Assembly (NCBI RefSeq): GCF_015706575.1 | Contig: NW_024037063.1 | Location: 15,376,927-15,440,926, forward strand | DNA: 64,000 nt | Source: Patiria miniata | Lineage: Eukaryota; Echinodermata; Asteroidea; Valvatida; Asterinidae | Direction: 5' to 3' | Part shown: positions 11,401 through 26,400 of the stretch, one piece after another | Position numbering within the stretch: the stretch's first letter is position 1 | How the letters are laid out: each line of letters starts with the position of its first letter | Translations under genes and position numbers: made by a program | The notes under the pieces: model-generated | Database searches by the model: none | What the model saw: only the letters and a program-made list of their open reading frames with translations | What the model was told of the DNA's origin: nothing

Positions 11401-14400
11401 CCAAAATATTCCAAGTATGTATATCATCTATTGAGGCAGAGTATTGCTGTAACATTCCCATTTCAGAATGAATCCAGGAACAGTGAGATGCTAGCAGCAG
11501 CCTGTGCTGTGGGTGTTTCCTGCAACTTTGCTGCCCCCATCGGTGGTGTGCTGTTCAGCATTGAAGTCACATCCACATATTTTGCTGTGCGGAATTACTG
11601 GCGGGGTTTCTTTGGTGCTGTATGTGGGGCATTTGTCTTCAGACTGTTGGCTGTTTGGAACAAAGATGAAGGTATGTATGCCCTTAGCCCAGGTGGACTC
11701 CCTTTCCTCCCTACGTAACGGAGGGAGTCCAGGGTATGAAGTGCTCAAAACCGGGCGAAAAAATTTATGACCAATATTTTCAATATTTTTACCTTGATGG
11801 AGAAGCCAATTTTTACGTCGTAGTATTCTATGTGTCCTTATCTATTGGGCCGCTGGGTTCAGGAATTCCATATGTGATGCTGACCGACCTTAATCAGGAA
11901 AATAAACTCTAAAGCAACGTTAAACTTGTATGTGTTTGTAGACTCTTTTCATCAGTTTCTCACCGCCGAGTCTATTCTAGTCGTACATGACGTACGTCCG
12001 TGCAGCGTGTAGTCTGGTTCCCTAGACCTGACAATTATTCTCGGCGCTCATATCACGTTTGGTCTGGGAGCCAGACTATGCAGCGTGAATATGCAATGCG
12101 CACGCGCGATTTGCTTAGTAACCACCCTCATACGCACGCGCACTTACTTGAAGGCGCGGTCGCTAATCCAATGACCGAGCGTGTTTTAGTACCAGTTACC
12201 AGAAACATGTTTCGGCTTTGGTCATTGGTTGAGCGTTTTCGTGACGTTGGTTGGCTGGAGTGAGTCACTGTTCCAACCAAAACTAAACAAATGAGGGCGC
12301 GTGCGTGTGCGCTTTTGTGCGCACGTACATGACGTACGACTCGGGAATAAAACTGATGAAAAGAGACTACAAACACGTACAAGTTTAACGTTGCTTTAGA
12401 GTTTATTTTCCTGATTAATGTCGGTCAGCATCACATATGGAATTCCTGAACCCCTGGATCTATAGAGAAGGACACATAGAAAATGTAGACGTGAAATAAG
12501 CTTCTGTAACGAGGTAAAACGTAACAAAAATCTGGTCCAAATTTTGGGTGGTCTTATGTAGAGAATTCTCATCCTGGACGTCAGTCGTAATGCAATGAAG
12601 ACTTCGTCCAACCTGGGCTATGTATGCCCTGTACTTTGAGAGAATGTTAGTATCAGCTGATCCAGTCTTTCCACACAGATTTTGATTACATACAGGGTGA
12701 GTAAAAAAAAAATGTGTAACCCAAACCCCCAAAAATATATTTCATATTTAAAAAAATATGTAGCACCAAAAATAATAATGGCTGGAAAGCTAATTTCATA
12801 AGCTACTTTTAGATGGAAAAATTACTGAAATTGCTCAATCCGTTCATAGAATATACCATTTAAACGCAATGACACTAAAACCTGTTTCAACCAAAAAAAG
12901 CAGTTTATTGTGTATTCTGACTGTTTGAAGCACCAAAGAAAATGACACAGAATACTTGTAGAACACAATATCGTTGTTAACAACCCTGGTTAGGCAAACA
13001 ATATGATTTATAAAATCCATTTTTTTTAAAAGACGGGCCTTCAAAAGGACTTTGTTGAATATTTTTAACTTTTAAACCGAGGTTTTATCGCTCGTGTGCT
13101 TGAAGACAATTGTGACGAGGATTCTTGAAATCACATGTTTGGACGAAAGAGGTTTTAGGGCCATGGTGTTTAAATGGTGGTATAATTTGAACGGATTGAG
13201 CAATTTCTGTAATTTTTTCATCTAAAAGTAGCTTATGAAATGGGCTTTCCAGTCATTATTAGGTTTGGTGCTACCAAACAAAAGAGGGACAATAGGACAT
13301 CCACGATCGACGGTGAACACACGTTTGTGTGTGTGTACATGTTCATCTTTTCAAACTGTGGACAAAAAATACCAGAGAACAAAAGAGAACAATTATTTCC
13401 ATGTAGGCCTTATGCTCAAAGCATTATATGCTCAAAGGATTTGCCTAGATAAGAAATGTCTCGCTTAAGACTGAAAATATCCAGTCAGTTTGCTTAAATT
13501 ACATACAATGACTTCCCAACAGAAAAGCAAAAAAACAAAAATGTATTCCGGTATCATAGGCATCAATACATTACATAGATAACCAGGAAATAGTAATGAT
13601 GTCAATGAACATTCCATGTTATCCAGGTAAGTTGATGTTAATAGAGCGGTGTTATGTCATGGGAGCAGTCATGGTTGTGGGGCATTTGTGTTTTTAGACA
13701 ATGCTTTTCTTGTTTTAGATATGAAATAATAACTTTTGAGATTTGGGTTCTGCTTTTTTTTACTTGTTCTGTATGTTGATTATTTGTAGTTATCAACTGT
13801 ATTATCAACAGGTACATCAGCAATATTACTGTATACCACAGTACAGATGATAGAATGTATTCAGAGACAGGGTGCATTGAGGTAATTGAAATGCTTCGCA
13901 GTAAAGCTCCAGCAAATAGAAAGGTTTGTCTGTATATTGTCTTGTCAATTTAAACTAAATCGTTTTTGTTTTTACCAGAAACAATCACCGCCCTATTCAA
14001 GACAACTTTCAGAGTGGACTTCCCCTTTGACCCACAGGAGTTGATAGCCTTTGCTTTCATTGGGTAAGAGTCACAATATATCCTACTCTTGTTGTCTTCC
14101 AACTTGGTTCATACTTACGAAGTTAATAGTTGTACTTATGTAATGCAATGCAAACTATTGACTGCTGTGTGTGTTTCCTTTCAGCATTGTGTGTGGATTT
14201 GGTGGGGCCCTGTTTGTCTTTGTCCACAGACGCATTGTAGACTTCAACAGAACACACAAGAGAGTCAGTGCTTTCCTCATGAAAAAGTAAGTTCGGTTAA
14301 GTATTTGCTGAAAACTGTCATTAATCTTCTAATTTTTAGAAAGTTACAAAGATTCATGAATGAACATGACTGTTCAAGCAAAAAGTAGCAACAAGTATGT

Positions 14401-17400
14401 CTGGATAGTGAACGTGATTGAGTTTGTGTTTTCCAGCATCCCCATGTAGTGGTGCCAAGCAGCATAGCTAGGCTTTTGTGCTTAATATGCAGAAGTGGGT
14501 ACTGTGCCCACTGGATTGTAGTTGTAGTGGAACTCTTTTTATATCATTAGTCTTCATGTGTTCAGTGTTTCGAAGTAATGAGTTAAAGGTAGAGTACAGT
14601 AAACTCTGACTAAACCGACACTCTCGGGACCTGAGAATTTGTGACGGCTTACGCGAATGCCGATATCTGCTGTAAGTCGTCATTTTGCCGACTTACATGA
14701 ATGGTCTTTTACACACATGATTCATTGCAATTGCCTTCGATTTACCCTGGATTATCTCCTTAATGCTTGAGTTTAATCCAGCAAATTAATCCTCGAATTG
14801 TATCATCACGTTTGGGGTATTGATAGTGGAGACCACGATACATATGTACATGCACAGGAATGAATTAAATGCGTTCGTGGTCCGGTATATACCATGCACG
14901 CATTGACTGCAGCAGTAGTCATTCAATAAGACGACCCCCAAAATGGACAGAGCGCATGGGTACAGCTTAGAGGGGGTACTGGTATTGATATGCTCACGAT
15001 GCATATGCGATGTATGCAGTAGGACACCCTTTTTCGACACCGATGCATGCGGTGATCACTCGACACTTTGCCAACCGCAGTACAGGAAGTCGATGCCAAT
15101 GTGCGACTTGTTGAATGCTGACTTACACAAAGGATTTGGTAATGCTTTTTATGGAAAGAGGACCAAGAGTAACACGACGACTTGAGCGAATTGGCGACTT
15201 ATAAAAGCCGACTTTGAAATAAAAAAATTCAATGGATATGCATTACGGACGATTGGGACTTTAGTCAGACGGCCGACTTGAGCGATTTGACGAGTTGTAT
15301 GATGTCGTTTTAGCCGGAGCTTACTGTATATCATTTGCAGCAATCCAAAAAGTAACTGACAAAATTATTGTTCAAAAGCATACTTGGTTTAAAGATAGTA
15401 ATGGCACTAAACTCCCTGTGAAATTATTCCTTCTGGCATACTGTCATTTTGAAGAAAACAATAAAAGGTCATTTCTAAAGATGAGTCAAGTGACACATTT
15501 TTGGAAATTTCTGTTAGTAGTTGGTTTGTAATTAATTTGTCAAATCCGTGAATGGGTGCATGCCAGTGTTGACGGGACGCACACGCGTGCGGTTGCTGTT
15601 ATTTATTGGTTCAGTGCGTGACTTTGCGTGGCTGCATTCGGCTAAATGCTGATTTGGGGTGTAATTCAAAAAATGACTCGGCAACTTTTTAATTGAAATC
15701 GAGATCCTAGAATATTTTTTTCTCAAAATATACAGTATTCACAGAGCTAAAACTTCATCAGGTTAGTTGTTAAGTACCAGTCTCTAGATTTTCAGCACTT
15801 TTGTTGCTTCAAACAAAAAAGTCACAAATGACAAATGATCTACCCTACCTTTAAGAGAAACACGTCTGATCTTTGTAATAATGCAGATTATTTGGTGAAG
15901 TTGTTGGTCAATGTTGTTTGACCAGGTGTGATTATATCATGCTCTTTGTTCCTACAGTCGTTTCCTGTACCCATTTCTGGTATCACTGGTCATTTCTTCC
16001 ATTACATTCCCTCTGGGTCTGGGGCAATTCATGGCAGGAGAGGTATGTTTACAGTTCATTATTGACCACTGCTTAAAATGTGAAGTCAGCTCTTGACATG
16101 AAATTGCAACTAAAACAAAAGCAAAACATGGGGCACATTGTATGTTATTCAAACAGCTTGACACCAAAGCTTACTCAGTTTTTAAGTAGAGGTCAGGTGA
16201 AACACTTGTTTTGCTCTGAAATGGAATTTCACATTACTATTAAAATCTTTGAAGCAATGTTGGAATGACAATTCAAAGTTAAAATCTTCATTAAATAAAA
16301 AAAAATCTGCATTTCAAAGATGGAAAATAATCATCAGCCCTTCAACCCATAAACACATGAACTACCTTGTATTACATTGTATTTATTCCCTGGTGAATCC
16401 GTAAAGCCATACAGGTTGGGGAAGTTCCTGGAGTATATGAGTTACATGGCTTTGTAGTAAATATTGATTAGCATGACATCCTGCCTGCCATGCACTCATT
16501 GTTTTCATGTTACGTTATGTGTGGCAGTTGACACAGAAGCAGCAAATTGATGAGCTATTTAGCAACACAACGCTGGGTAATGATCCATCAGCTACCATAG
16601 ATGAAGAGAACAAGTACAAGCCATGGCACCGTCCTAATGTCTTCGTTACTCTGGGTGTCTTCATTGTCATGCAGGTAAGTGGCCTCAGGAAGTCTTTGCC
16701 TGCTTGGGCACAAGGTTGATCTAATATATGTCAGTTGCATTCAGCCAATGCATGCTTACTAAGTGTGAACATGTATATTACTTATAACTAAATGGTCTGG
16801 CTCGCAGTTTGACGTAAGGAGGTAATGAATGTGATGTCTTGAAAACTCTGTGAATTGAAACGAAAACCGTGACTGTTGAGCCATTGTTTAAGTTTAAGGT
16901 CACCTGGTTCTCAGAAAGGTCTAACAACTTAATTTCCATCAGATTGTAGCGTTGCAATACAGTATACTGATGCATAACAGTATACTGATGCTAAACAGTT
17001 GTTAATGAGAGACACTGTAATAGTAATGCTATTGTCCAGCTACACTAAGGTGCCTGCATTCCTCTCACATTGAATTGAGTTGATTTAAATGTTATCTCGT
17101 GGTTAAAAGATCAGACTTCATGCGAGTGACTGTTGCAATTGTTGAACAAAATATTGAAAGCCCAAGTTTACATGACATGTATGCCATTAAAAGTAAAATG
17201 TGATGGATTTATTGGTGACTGTGATGGGCAGTTAAGCCAGGAAGCCTTGTGCACTAATGCCCAGGTGTATTGCACTCACACAAAGCTGACATAGAGTGGT
17301 ACATGCAATTGAAATTGGTACCACACATACTCAAAATGCACAATTCACTCACACATGCATCCAGTGTGTCCGTCAGCTTACATGACCATAGTGAATGTCA

Positions 17401-20400
17401 TTCTTGATTCCTTGTGCTCTGCCATCCTAGTTCTGGATGACGGCCCTGGCAGTGACTCTGCCTGTACCTGCTGGGGTATTCATTCCTGTCTTCACATTAG
17501 GAGCAGCATTTGGTAGGCTGGTTGGGGAGTGTATGGCAGCATGGTTCCCTCAGGGTATCCACACATCCGATGCTGTCATCAATAAAGTCATACCAGGAGG
17601 ATATGCTGTAGTTGGTAAGATCTAGACTGCAGTATAACTAACTATTATTGTTTAGTTTGAATTTTTAAAAGTAACTCAATTCTTTCAAGAATTTGAAGGC
17701 ATGAAGGTTCACTAAACTGCTAAACATTCTTTTTTCAAGTGAACATTGTATGATGAGAATGTGAAAGTAGAAATGTTTGCCAATCCTTGTGAAAATTAAA
17801 TTTTGTTAAAGAGAGCTACATGTATTAGCCCTATGGAAGCACAGTGTAAATTATATAGAATCTTATTGAATTGGACATGGTCAGGGCTACAAGAAAGAGC
17901 CATCAAACACAAATATCTTTGTCGGAGAAAGATACATGTTTGTCAAAACCTGCACAAAAATAGGAATGATTGAATTTAGCACTCCTTAAAATTGAAATTG
18001 TGAATGTTGTCGCGTAAGTGCAACAAGGTCGTATTTCCTAAAATGGCATAAATGCAAACGCAAGTTTTAGAATGTCAAGAGGTCGTATCTCGCTTAAAAT
18101 AACCGGGATGTACACGCAAAGTCAGTGGACGTCGAGATACGACGTTGTTGAATGGAGCGTATTCGCGCGGGATTTGACTTTGTTGCAGAATTGAGTTACA
18201 ACCTTGTTGTACTGACACGACGATGTTCTCTTCACCTTCGGACTTGTAGGTGCAGCAGCATTATCAGGCAGTGTGACTCATACCATCTCCACGTCTGTCA
18301 TTGTCTTTGAGTTGACTGGGCAAATCACACACATCTTACCTGTCATGGTAAGTTACTTCCCTCTGCATACACTCTCAAGTTCATACACCTTGGTATTGTC
18401 TTACAGGAACACAACTCATTCTTGTTGAAAACATCAATATTCTAAGTGTTCTCTCAGCTACATTGAGCTATTGCTGTGTGAATTTACTCACTTGGGGCAA
18501 TCATTCCATATGTGAGCATTTGACGTTTGTAGTCTTCAGCACGTTAGTAACAGTTGTTCCAATTGAAACCAGACCTCAGTATTCTAAGTGGAACTTTCCA
18601 ATCATTCTGATTGTTGATAAACTGCGTTAAAATTTGCAAAACCTGAGCAATAGTCTGGGTTCAACCCACAGTACCATTCCAGAGTTTTTTTGAATGAGTC
18701 TGTAATTGGGTAATAGTTCATTGGTTTTCTTGTGTGCCTTAAAACTCTTCACTTTTCAAAGCATCCTTTATTATTCAAGACATATGCTTTCCCAGTTTCC
18801 TATCAAGATTAAGAGAACCCAATAAATTCAACATAGTCATACATTGTGCCAAACTGATGATAAAGGTTATCCTCTCAAATGTCACGAGACCTGATCAATC
18901 ATAGAATTTCTTTTCTTGTCTAACACTGCAGTTAAGTAATTTGTCAGTGAATTTTAATTGATTGTTTTGTTGTGCTTACACTGGTCTTTTTATAGGTTTT
19001 TTTAGACAATTGTTAAGTCCTCGCACAACACGTTTCTGTCCTAAGTTATGATATTGAGTTCTGTGTCACTGTGGATGAATCTGAATCATTAAATTCCAAG
19101 CTCATTTCCTGCGTAATGTTTTACCTCTGTTCTTAAATTAAGGATATTTTTCTTTGTGAAGGGAACATTCACCAGAAGATTCAAGACAAAACACATTGTG
19201 GCAGTTACACCAGGGTCTGACAATGACAATGTCCTGACTAAGAACTAAGAAACGTTGTGGCCAGCAAATCTAACTTAAACCACTTGATTCAAGACCAAAG
19301 TGTGAATATGTGGGTCCTGCTAAATCTCAGTGTGTATTTTGCTGCTGTACACGTCTGTGCTGTTCCTCTTGTATCTCACCAGATGGCAGTGTTGATAGCC
19401 AATGCCATAGCCCAGTTACTACAGCCATCATTCTATGACAGTATCATCCAAATCAAGAAACTGCCATACCTACCGGATATCAGCCATGCTGGCTCCAAGT
19501 AAGTGTATGCCACCTTGATCATCAGTAGAAAGATAAACATACACAATAACCTCCAGTGAAGTTTTGCATCGCAATTTGAAAATTTGCATCACAATACTCG
19601 GCCTCAGACACTATAAGTCCAAATTTATAAAAAACAAATCTTGCAGTTGTCAAAAATCCTGCTTTAAAACACAGACAAATGTCTTCTGTATATTCAGCAA
19701 TTTATCATCTTTCAATCTACTTTGTGTTGCACACTGATGCGTAGTGCATGATACATGTATCGGGTATATCTATGTCATGAATACATGTAGCGAATAGAGA
19801 GTTACATACGACGTCGCAAGACTACACAAACTGATCACCTACCGTAATTTCCTGCGGATAAGACGCGTCTTATCTGACTTTCTAGACCACAAAAACATCG
19901 CTGCGCCTTATCTACAGGTGCGCCTTATCTGGTGTCGCTTGAGTTCAAAGTGACGGTCTTTGTGTGAAGAATTCTTTCAATGCCGCAATCAATAATGCGG
20001 TCAACCGAGGCTCAACTCTCCAGACATTGTGACCGTATTTTTATTCCAACAATGCCGCGATGTGTTGATCCCCCATGATCGTGCTTTCCTTCCAACAATG
20101 CCGCAATGCGTTGATCCCCCTTAGTGATCGTGCTTTCGTTCCAACAATGCCGTCATACAAACGTTTTTCTTTGTGGCCGTTTTTTCATTCCGAAAATGCT
20201 GCAATCAGAATTACTTAAACGTTTGGAAATCGCATTCACTCAAGTTCTATTGTGTGAACGTTGAGGGTGTTTATTGTACAGGATATCTTCGAAGTCTGCA
20301 AGCCTGAAGATCAAGATGAAAACAGTGCGAGTTGGTAAAAGCGGCTCAGGAAAGCGTACTTCCGGCCCGAGCGCCATGTTATGCATACAGAGACCGCGCG

Positions 20401-23400
20401 AACCTCAGTGCACGTGTGGCCGAACATTTTGTAGAAACACGCTGCGGTGTATCATCAAGTCCGAGCGGTAAAATCTCGTTAAAATATATATTTCAACGGA
20501 CAAATACATACACAGAGAAGAGAGATCACGTTCTGAGAATTAATTTGCGGAAATTCTCTTTCTCCACCGATGTATGTTATTTTCTACGATCCAAATTCGT
20601 CCTGATACGCTACTGTAGTCATGCACGGAACATCATGGTCCGGTACCGTATGTAGGCCGTAGTCACTGGTTCCTGGCCCACATCATAGCTTCGATTCTGT
20701 AAGCATGCGATGGGAACCAACGAATACTGATGGCACTGCTGCCGCACGGAATATCGTACAGCGGCATGGCTTCGACGACGTGCATCACAAATGCGTCAGA
20801 ATTACAGGCCTTTTCGTCAAGATTTAGCGTGTCAAGATGAAATAATATCGTGTAAACGATTATGTTGTGCATGCAAATGGCGTGTGTAATATTACTGTGC
20901 GTATCGGCGGCTGAAAATGTTATCCTCATTTTGTAATTTGTTTTCTGTGTACGGTGAGTAATTATACTGACACTGTGACAGCTCGGTTACTTCTCCCACG
21001 CGGTCTGGGTAAATTTTCCCGTGTCGAAAGTCCAAGTGCGGACAGTGGTCACATTTGACCATTTCTCATTTTACTATCGTCTCGGTAAAACCTTCCAAAA
21101 AAAAGTCCAGTGCGGACACGGCTTAATTCATCCTCCGAATAGTGTGATCGTTCTAAGGCAACACAATGGCCCCTTTGTGGCGATGTACCGACACCGGGTG
21201 ACGCCTGGTGTTCTTCTGTGTGCGGTCAAACATGCGTCTTATGCGGCGGTGCGCCTTATCTGTTGGCGTTTGAATTTTTTTTGGGTGATTTTAGGGACCT
21301 GCGTCTTATCCGCCGCGCGCCTTATCCGCAGGAAATTACGGTATTTGGCGTGCTATCACCAATCTTGCATGTGAAGTGTATCCGTTTGCTTGCAATTTTC
21401 TCAAATACCGTTGCTTGCAATTTTCACCAATCAGAGTTATTATTTGTAATGTACACTTGCCACTACCTGTTAAAATACATTATTACCATCAAGACCAATC
21501 CATTAGATGGCAAGTGCACATCTGACTGATTGGCTTTGATGATTTCCTGCTTAACGTGTGTTTGATTTCAGTCTGTACATAGCGGTTGTGTCCATGATGT
21601 AACCATGTGTGTTTGTATGCAGGACCTATGAGATATTTGTGGAGGATATCATGGTACGTTATGTCAAGTTCATCTCCTGGCTTTCCACCTATGCTGACCT
21701 GAAGGAACTGCTGGATACTTCTCCTAAACTCCAGTCTTTCCCATTGGTAGATGCTCCTGGTAAGTCCAGTGTTCCATTTGTTTATCTCTCCACCTTTCTT
21801 GTCCCTCCTCCATAGATCTATTCTTACTTTCAAACTCCTTTGTTTCCAACCCCCTCATGTTGTCCCCTATCATCACACCCCACTCTCCCCTTTGTTCTTG
21901 TAATGTTTGTTTAGCCACCCTGCATGCCCTACCTTGTATGCATTTCTTTTCAGGTAAACTTGTGGGTCTCTTCAAAGTCTGATACTGTCCCCATGTCATT
22001 TTGCCTTGGAGACATTATGACTGTGTATTTCAGATCAGTCCGGATTAAGCAGTTTGCCGCAGATTGCATTTCAATTATCCCGCAATTTGTTTATCACTTG
22101 TGAATTTATTCATTTCTTTGGTTGAATGTGTTGGGTATGAACCTGGGTTACTGGCTTAAAGATATAGTCCATCATTTGTAATTTGTGCATTTTGTTCGTT
22201 TGAAGCAACAAAAGTGCTCAAAATATAAAGAAGGGTACTGAACAACTAACCTGATGAAGTTTCAGCTCAGCTTCAGCTGTATATTCCAAGAAAAACAGCA
22301 TTCTAGGATCTCAATTTCAAATCAAAAGTTGCTGAATCATGTTTTGAATTGGGCCTAAATTCAGCGTCTGAGACACGTTCTCACTCAGCCGATTGCAGCT
22401 ACGCGATGTTGCGCACTAATTTTAAGTTCTATATGACTGATCCAACGAATTATAGCAACAGCGCGTGCGTGTGTGTTGTGCCAATACTTGCGCGCGCTTC
22501 GTCGAATAACAAAACGAACTACTAATTTAAATTTCCCACGGTGCGTCTTAAGAAGCACCGTTGGAAATGTCTTCTTTCGTTGATTACTTCAAAATGACAG
22601 CTTGCCAGAAAGAATAATTTCACAGGGAGTTTAGTTCCCCTACTATCTTACAACCAAGTATGTTTTTCAACAATAATTACGCCAGTTACTTTTCGGATGG
22701 CTGCAAATGATGGACTATAGCTTGAATACTTGGAGCTTGTGAGCCGGAATTTTGAATGACAAGACTAACTTATTTACTGATTGGCTGCCGCTCTGTTGTA
22801 TATTTATTATCTTCAAACCTCATGCCTAGAAATGTTAGCTAAGTCCAGAGCACTTGATTCCTCATTTCATTCTCTCTTGTCTGATTGCCAGAGTCCATGA
22901 TATTACTTGGTTCAGTGCAGCGTAGTGAGCTGGAATGCATGTTGGAGAAGAAGGTTGGGTTAGCTCGTCGTTTGGTGGTTGTAGCTGATAGGAAGAGATC
23001 TCAAGGACAGAGCCAGCCAGGTCCATCAGATCGCTTCTCTGTTGTCTCCTTCAATGCCAAGGCAGGTGCAACCTTAATAGGCTCTTCATATTTAGCAATT
23101 GTTGACCGCTGTGATGTGGGATCTGACGTTTTTAACACTCGTTGATAACTGAAGGTTTTGATGTCCTGCTGAATATGAGACTGAACGTTTGATGTTGCAG
23201 TTCTCATGGCACAAAGCTAGCGTGCACAGTATCCAAGCACACAATATAACAAGGTATTTGATTGCCCTATGATGATTGGGTTATATGGATAATAGCAATT
23301 CCAACCTGTTATCTTTTACTAGGTAGGTCATGAGAAAGTTTGATTCTGATACATTTCATATGAAAAGTAACTTCTGTTTTGTATGTAAGAACTTTATAAA

Positions 23401-26400
23401 CAGTGGGGAAAATGAGAGAAAGTTCTTGTTTACATGTTGTGTTTAACCAGGACGAAACCTTGTGACCTCATCAAGAGTACAATTTACTGGAGGTTGTTTT
23501 ATGGATGCTACAAGATGTGAATTCGTGCTAAGTATTTGCCATGAATTCAGCATTATTTGGTTATTTCATTCATTTTGTCCTGTTTGAAAGGTCAAAATCT
23601 ATGCTGTTTAGTCCATAAATACTGTGTTCCTTTGAGCTTATGCATTAAAGTTGTAATTGCGCTGTTAATATCCCAAACTTTGGGATATCTGTCCATACTA
23701 TTTCATCTACCGTAATTTTCGGAATATAAGCCGCGCGGCGTATAAGCCGCAGCACGCAAAAATCTGCAAATTAAGATTTGAAGTCGGCGTATAAGCCGCA
23801 CCGGCGTATAAGCCGCACCAACCGCAGCGGTTCAATTTTGTAAGGCCTCCAAATTCTAGTCAAAATGCTCTGAACCAGTTCCATTTGCACTACGAAAGCT
23901 ATAAAAGGACCACAAATGTTATGTCAAATCATTTACAGTCGATTACTCTTACAAACAAATATGGAAATTGATGATGAGAAATAAAAAACGGGAATTGCTG
24001 CCGGCTGGCTAGTCAGTGAGCCTGTGCCGGCGAATGACATTATTTTCCCCCAGCACTTGAGAGAGTATGCAACCCACCATGTGTTGTCTGACTGGAGCGC
24101 TACAAATCCTGCCTTGTGGCAACAGACGCTGAGTTGTTTTGTCCTAAAGGATAAACAAGTCCGTTTTTACAGCAAAACTTATCAAATTGTTGTGATTACT
24201 AATGAGTAGTAACGTCAAAACTTCAAGTTTGGATAGTAACTTTCTTCGAAAACACTCAACACGATGCTGAGATTTTTATGGACGAATCCATTAATTTTGT
24301 AGGGGTGGTTTCACCCCTGTTTTGAGTTTTACATCGTTTTTTGAATACATTTCAAGAAAAAAAAATATATTGTGACGTTGAACAACTGATTATCAAATAA
24401 AGATATGTTTCAAACTCCATAAAAAGTATTAGTTGTCTTTTTCCTTTTTTTAAACTGGGGAAATATTGGTAATTATTGTTCCCAAGAAAGTGCACCCCTT
24501 TATTACCACAAATGGTGTGGTCCATGGGGAATCCCTGCAGCATGCATGCAGCATAGGCAGCATCACGTGCGGCCGGTTGTCGATGTCCAAGGGACAGCTT
24601 TCACTAGCCGTACTTTTTACCGCTCGGTACCTTTTTGTGGGATGTGCTTTCGGTTTGTTAATGACTTTCTTAATTGATAATTATTTCAGCAACACATCTC
24701 TTCTTGTACCAGTACATTAAATACACATGTAAATGTCATTTTTATTCTTCAAGTCTCGGCGTATAAGCCGCCCTGTGTATAAGCCGCAGTAAACATTTTC
24801 ATGGGCAAATTCAACGTATAAGCCGCGGCTTATATTCCGAAAATTACGGTACATAACACGTAGGAAAAAGTGAATTCATGTAATATGAAGTTCCAGTTTA
24901 TCCTCATTTTGTATTGTATTCTCTTTAACTTTTTATTTACAATAACTTCCTTTCTGTACCCGCACTTTCCTTTGAATAAGCCCATTGCAACATTCTTCTT
25001 TACCTTAGAGTGTTGTCGCCGAGGCATTCTCTGAGCTCCAGTGACAAATATACAGTGGTTTAGCTGGGCTTAGTATACCTAATTCATTAATATATTATTA
25101 TTTATTAATATTTGTTCGTTGTTTTCACAGTCTGATGAAAACAACTCACAACAAATCTCCATCAGAGACGCTTCTGACAAAGATGGTAAGCATTGCTGAA
25201 ACATGAAAATAGTTGATTATAGACCATTTGCTCTTCAAGTTAATTAAAGCTCTGTGGAAAAAACTAATCTGATGTGCAGAATGAATTGGATCCCCTATAG
25301 TGTTTATCATTTACTTCAACTTGTCAATAGTTGGAATCATTTTAAGATGGGAAACATGTTAGCCAACATTTGAATAATTTGAGGAAGCTGTCCTTTTCAA
25401 TTCTTCTGGGAGTGGACCTTATGCTTTGTGGGTGTCTCAGATGGCCTTCTTTGTTATTTAGAATTAGTAACGATGAATGTACCAAAGGTTGACTCATGCT
25501 TATCCATGCACAACAGAACCACAGCCCTTTGGTCTATTGCCTTTATGGTAGGTTTTTTAAAGTTACTGTTGAGGACTCGATTGTTAGACATATCTGATTC
25601 CAGTTGAGATCTCTTTCTCACCTACATAAACTTGAGTAGAAACATAACAATTTGGTGCATGCAGCATCCAGCAAACATTGGCATGCTAAAATGGCCACAT
25701 AATCAAAATGCCAAAATAAATCATTAAATTGTGTAGTTTTTGTACTCATTGGTTGTGATATGTATGTCAGCGTGATTTTTATGTCCACATAATTTGCATG
25801 TGATTAGCAGTTATACCTTGTATTTGAAAGCATGGAGATGTGGGTTATATACTCATGACAGCTACAGCTTGCAGTAAATATGAAACAGTTACTGATTAAA
25901 TGTAGAAGATTGCACTAAATGTAGATGATAACATAGCAACGTTGAAGTCTTCAGTCCTTAGACTCAGCATTATTAATAAAGAAATTAGTTGCAAAACTTG
26001 CGATCAATGAAATACATTTGTTCAGCTAAGTACCATGGGTGAAACAAGCAGACCCTGTGACAAGATAACGGTGCACATTGTTTACACATGTGCTTCCATT
26101 GTGCTTCATTTGGGAGGCAAGTAGGGACGGCTTTACCTTGTCCCCACCAAACTCTGTTTCAAAATCACACCTTACATAAAGTATACTTTTATATCTGTTG
26201 AGCTTCTTATACTGTATTTTTCCAGTGTCCCACTACAGCCAGTTTCTGGCAGAGATCACCCCACATATGCCTAACAACTAATTTCTACTTGTGTTTTTTT
26301 CCCTGTCCCTATTTAGCCACAGGAATCAGTCTGTCCAACCTAGAGGTATGTTGGTTTATCAATCTGTCAGAAATTTTAAAATGAGTTACCAAAAACGTTT

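Noticed and set aside
20274-21529. Open frames of about 100-117 codons around 20332 and 21021-21529
   Set aside because: They lie within or at the edge of the ACCGTAATTTCCTGCGG element, overlap its terminal repeats and show no transposase motif.
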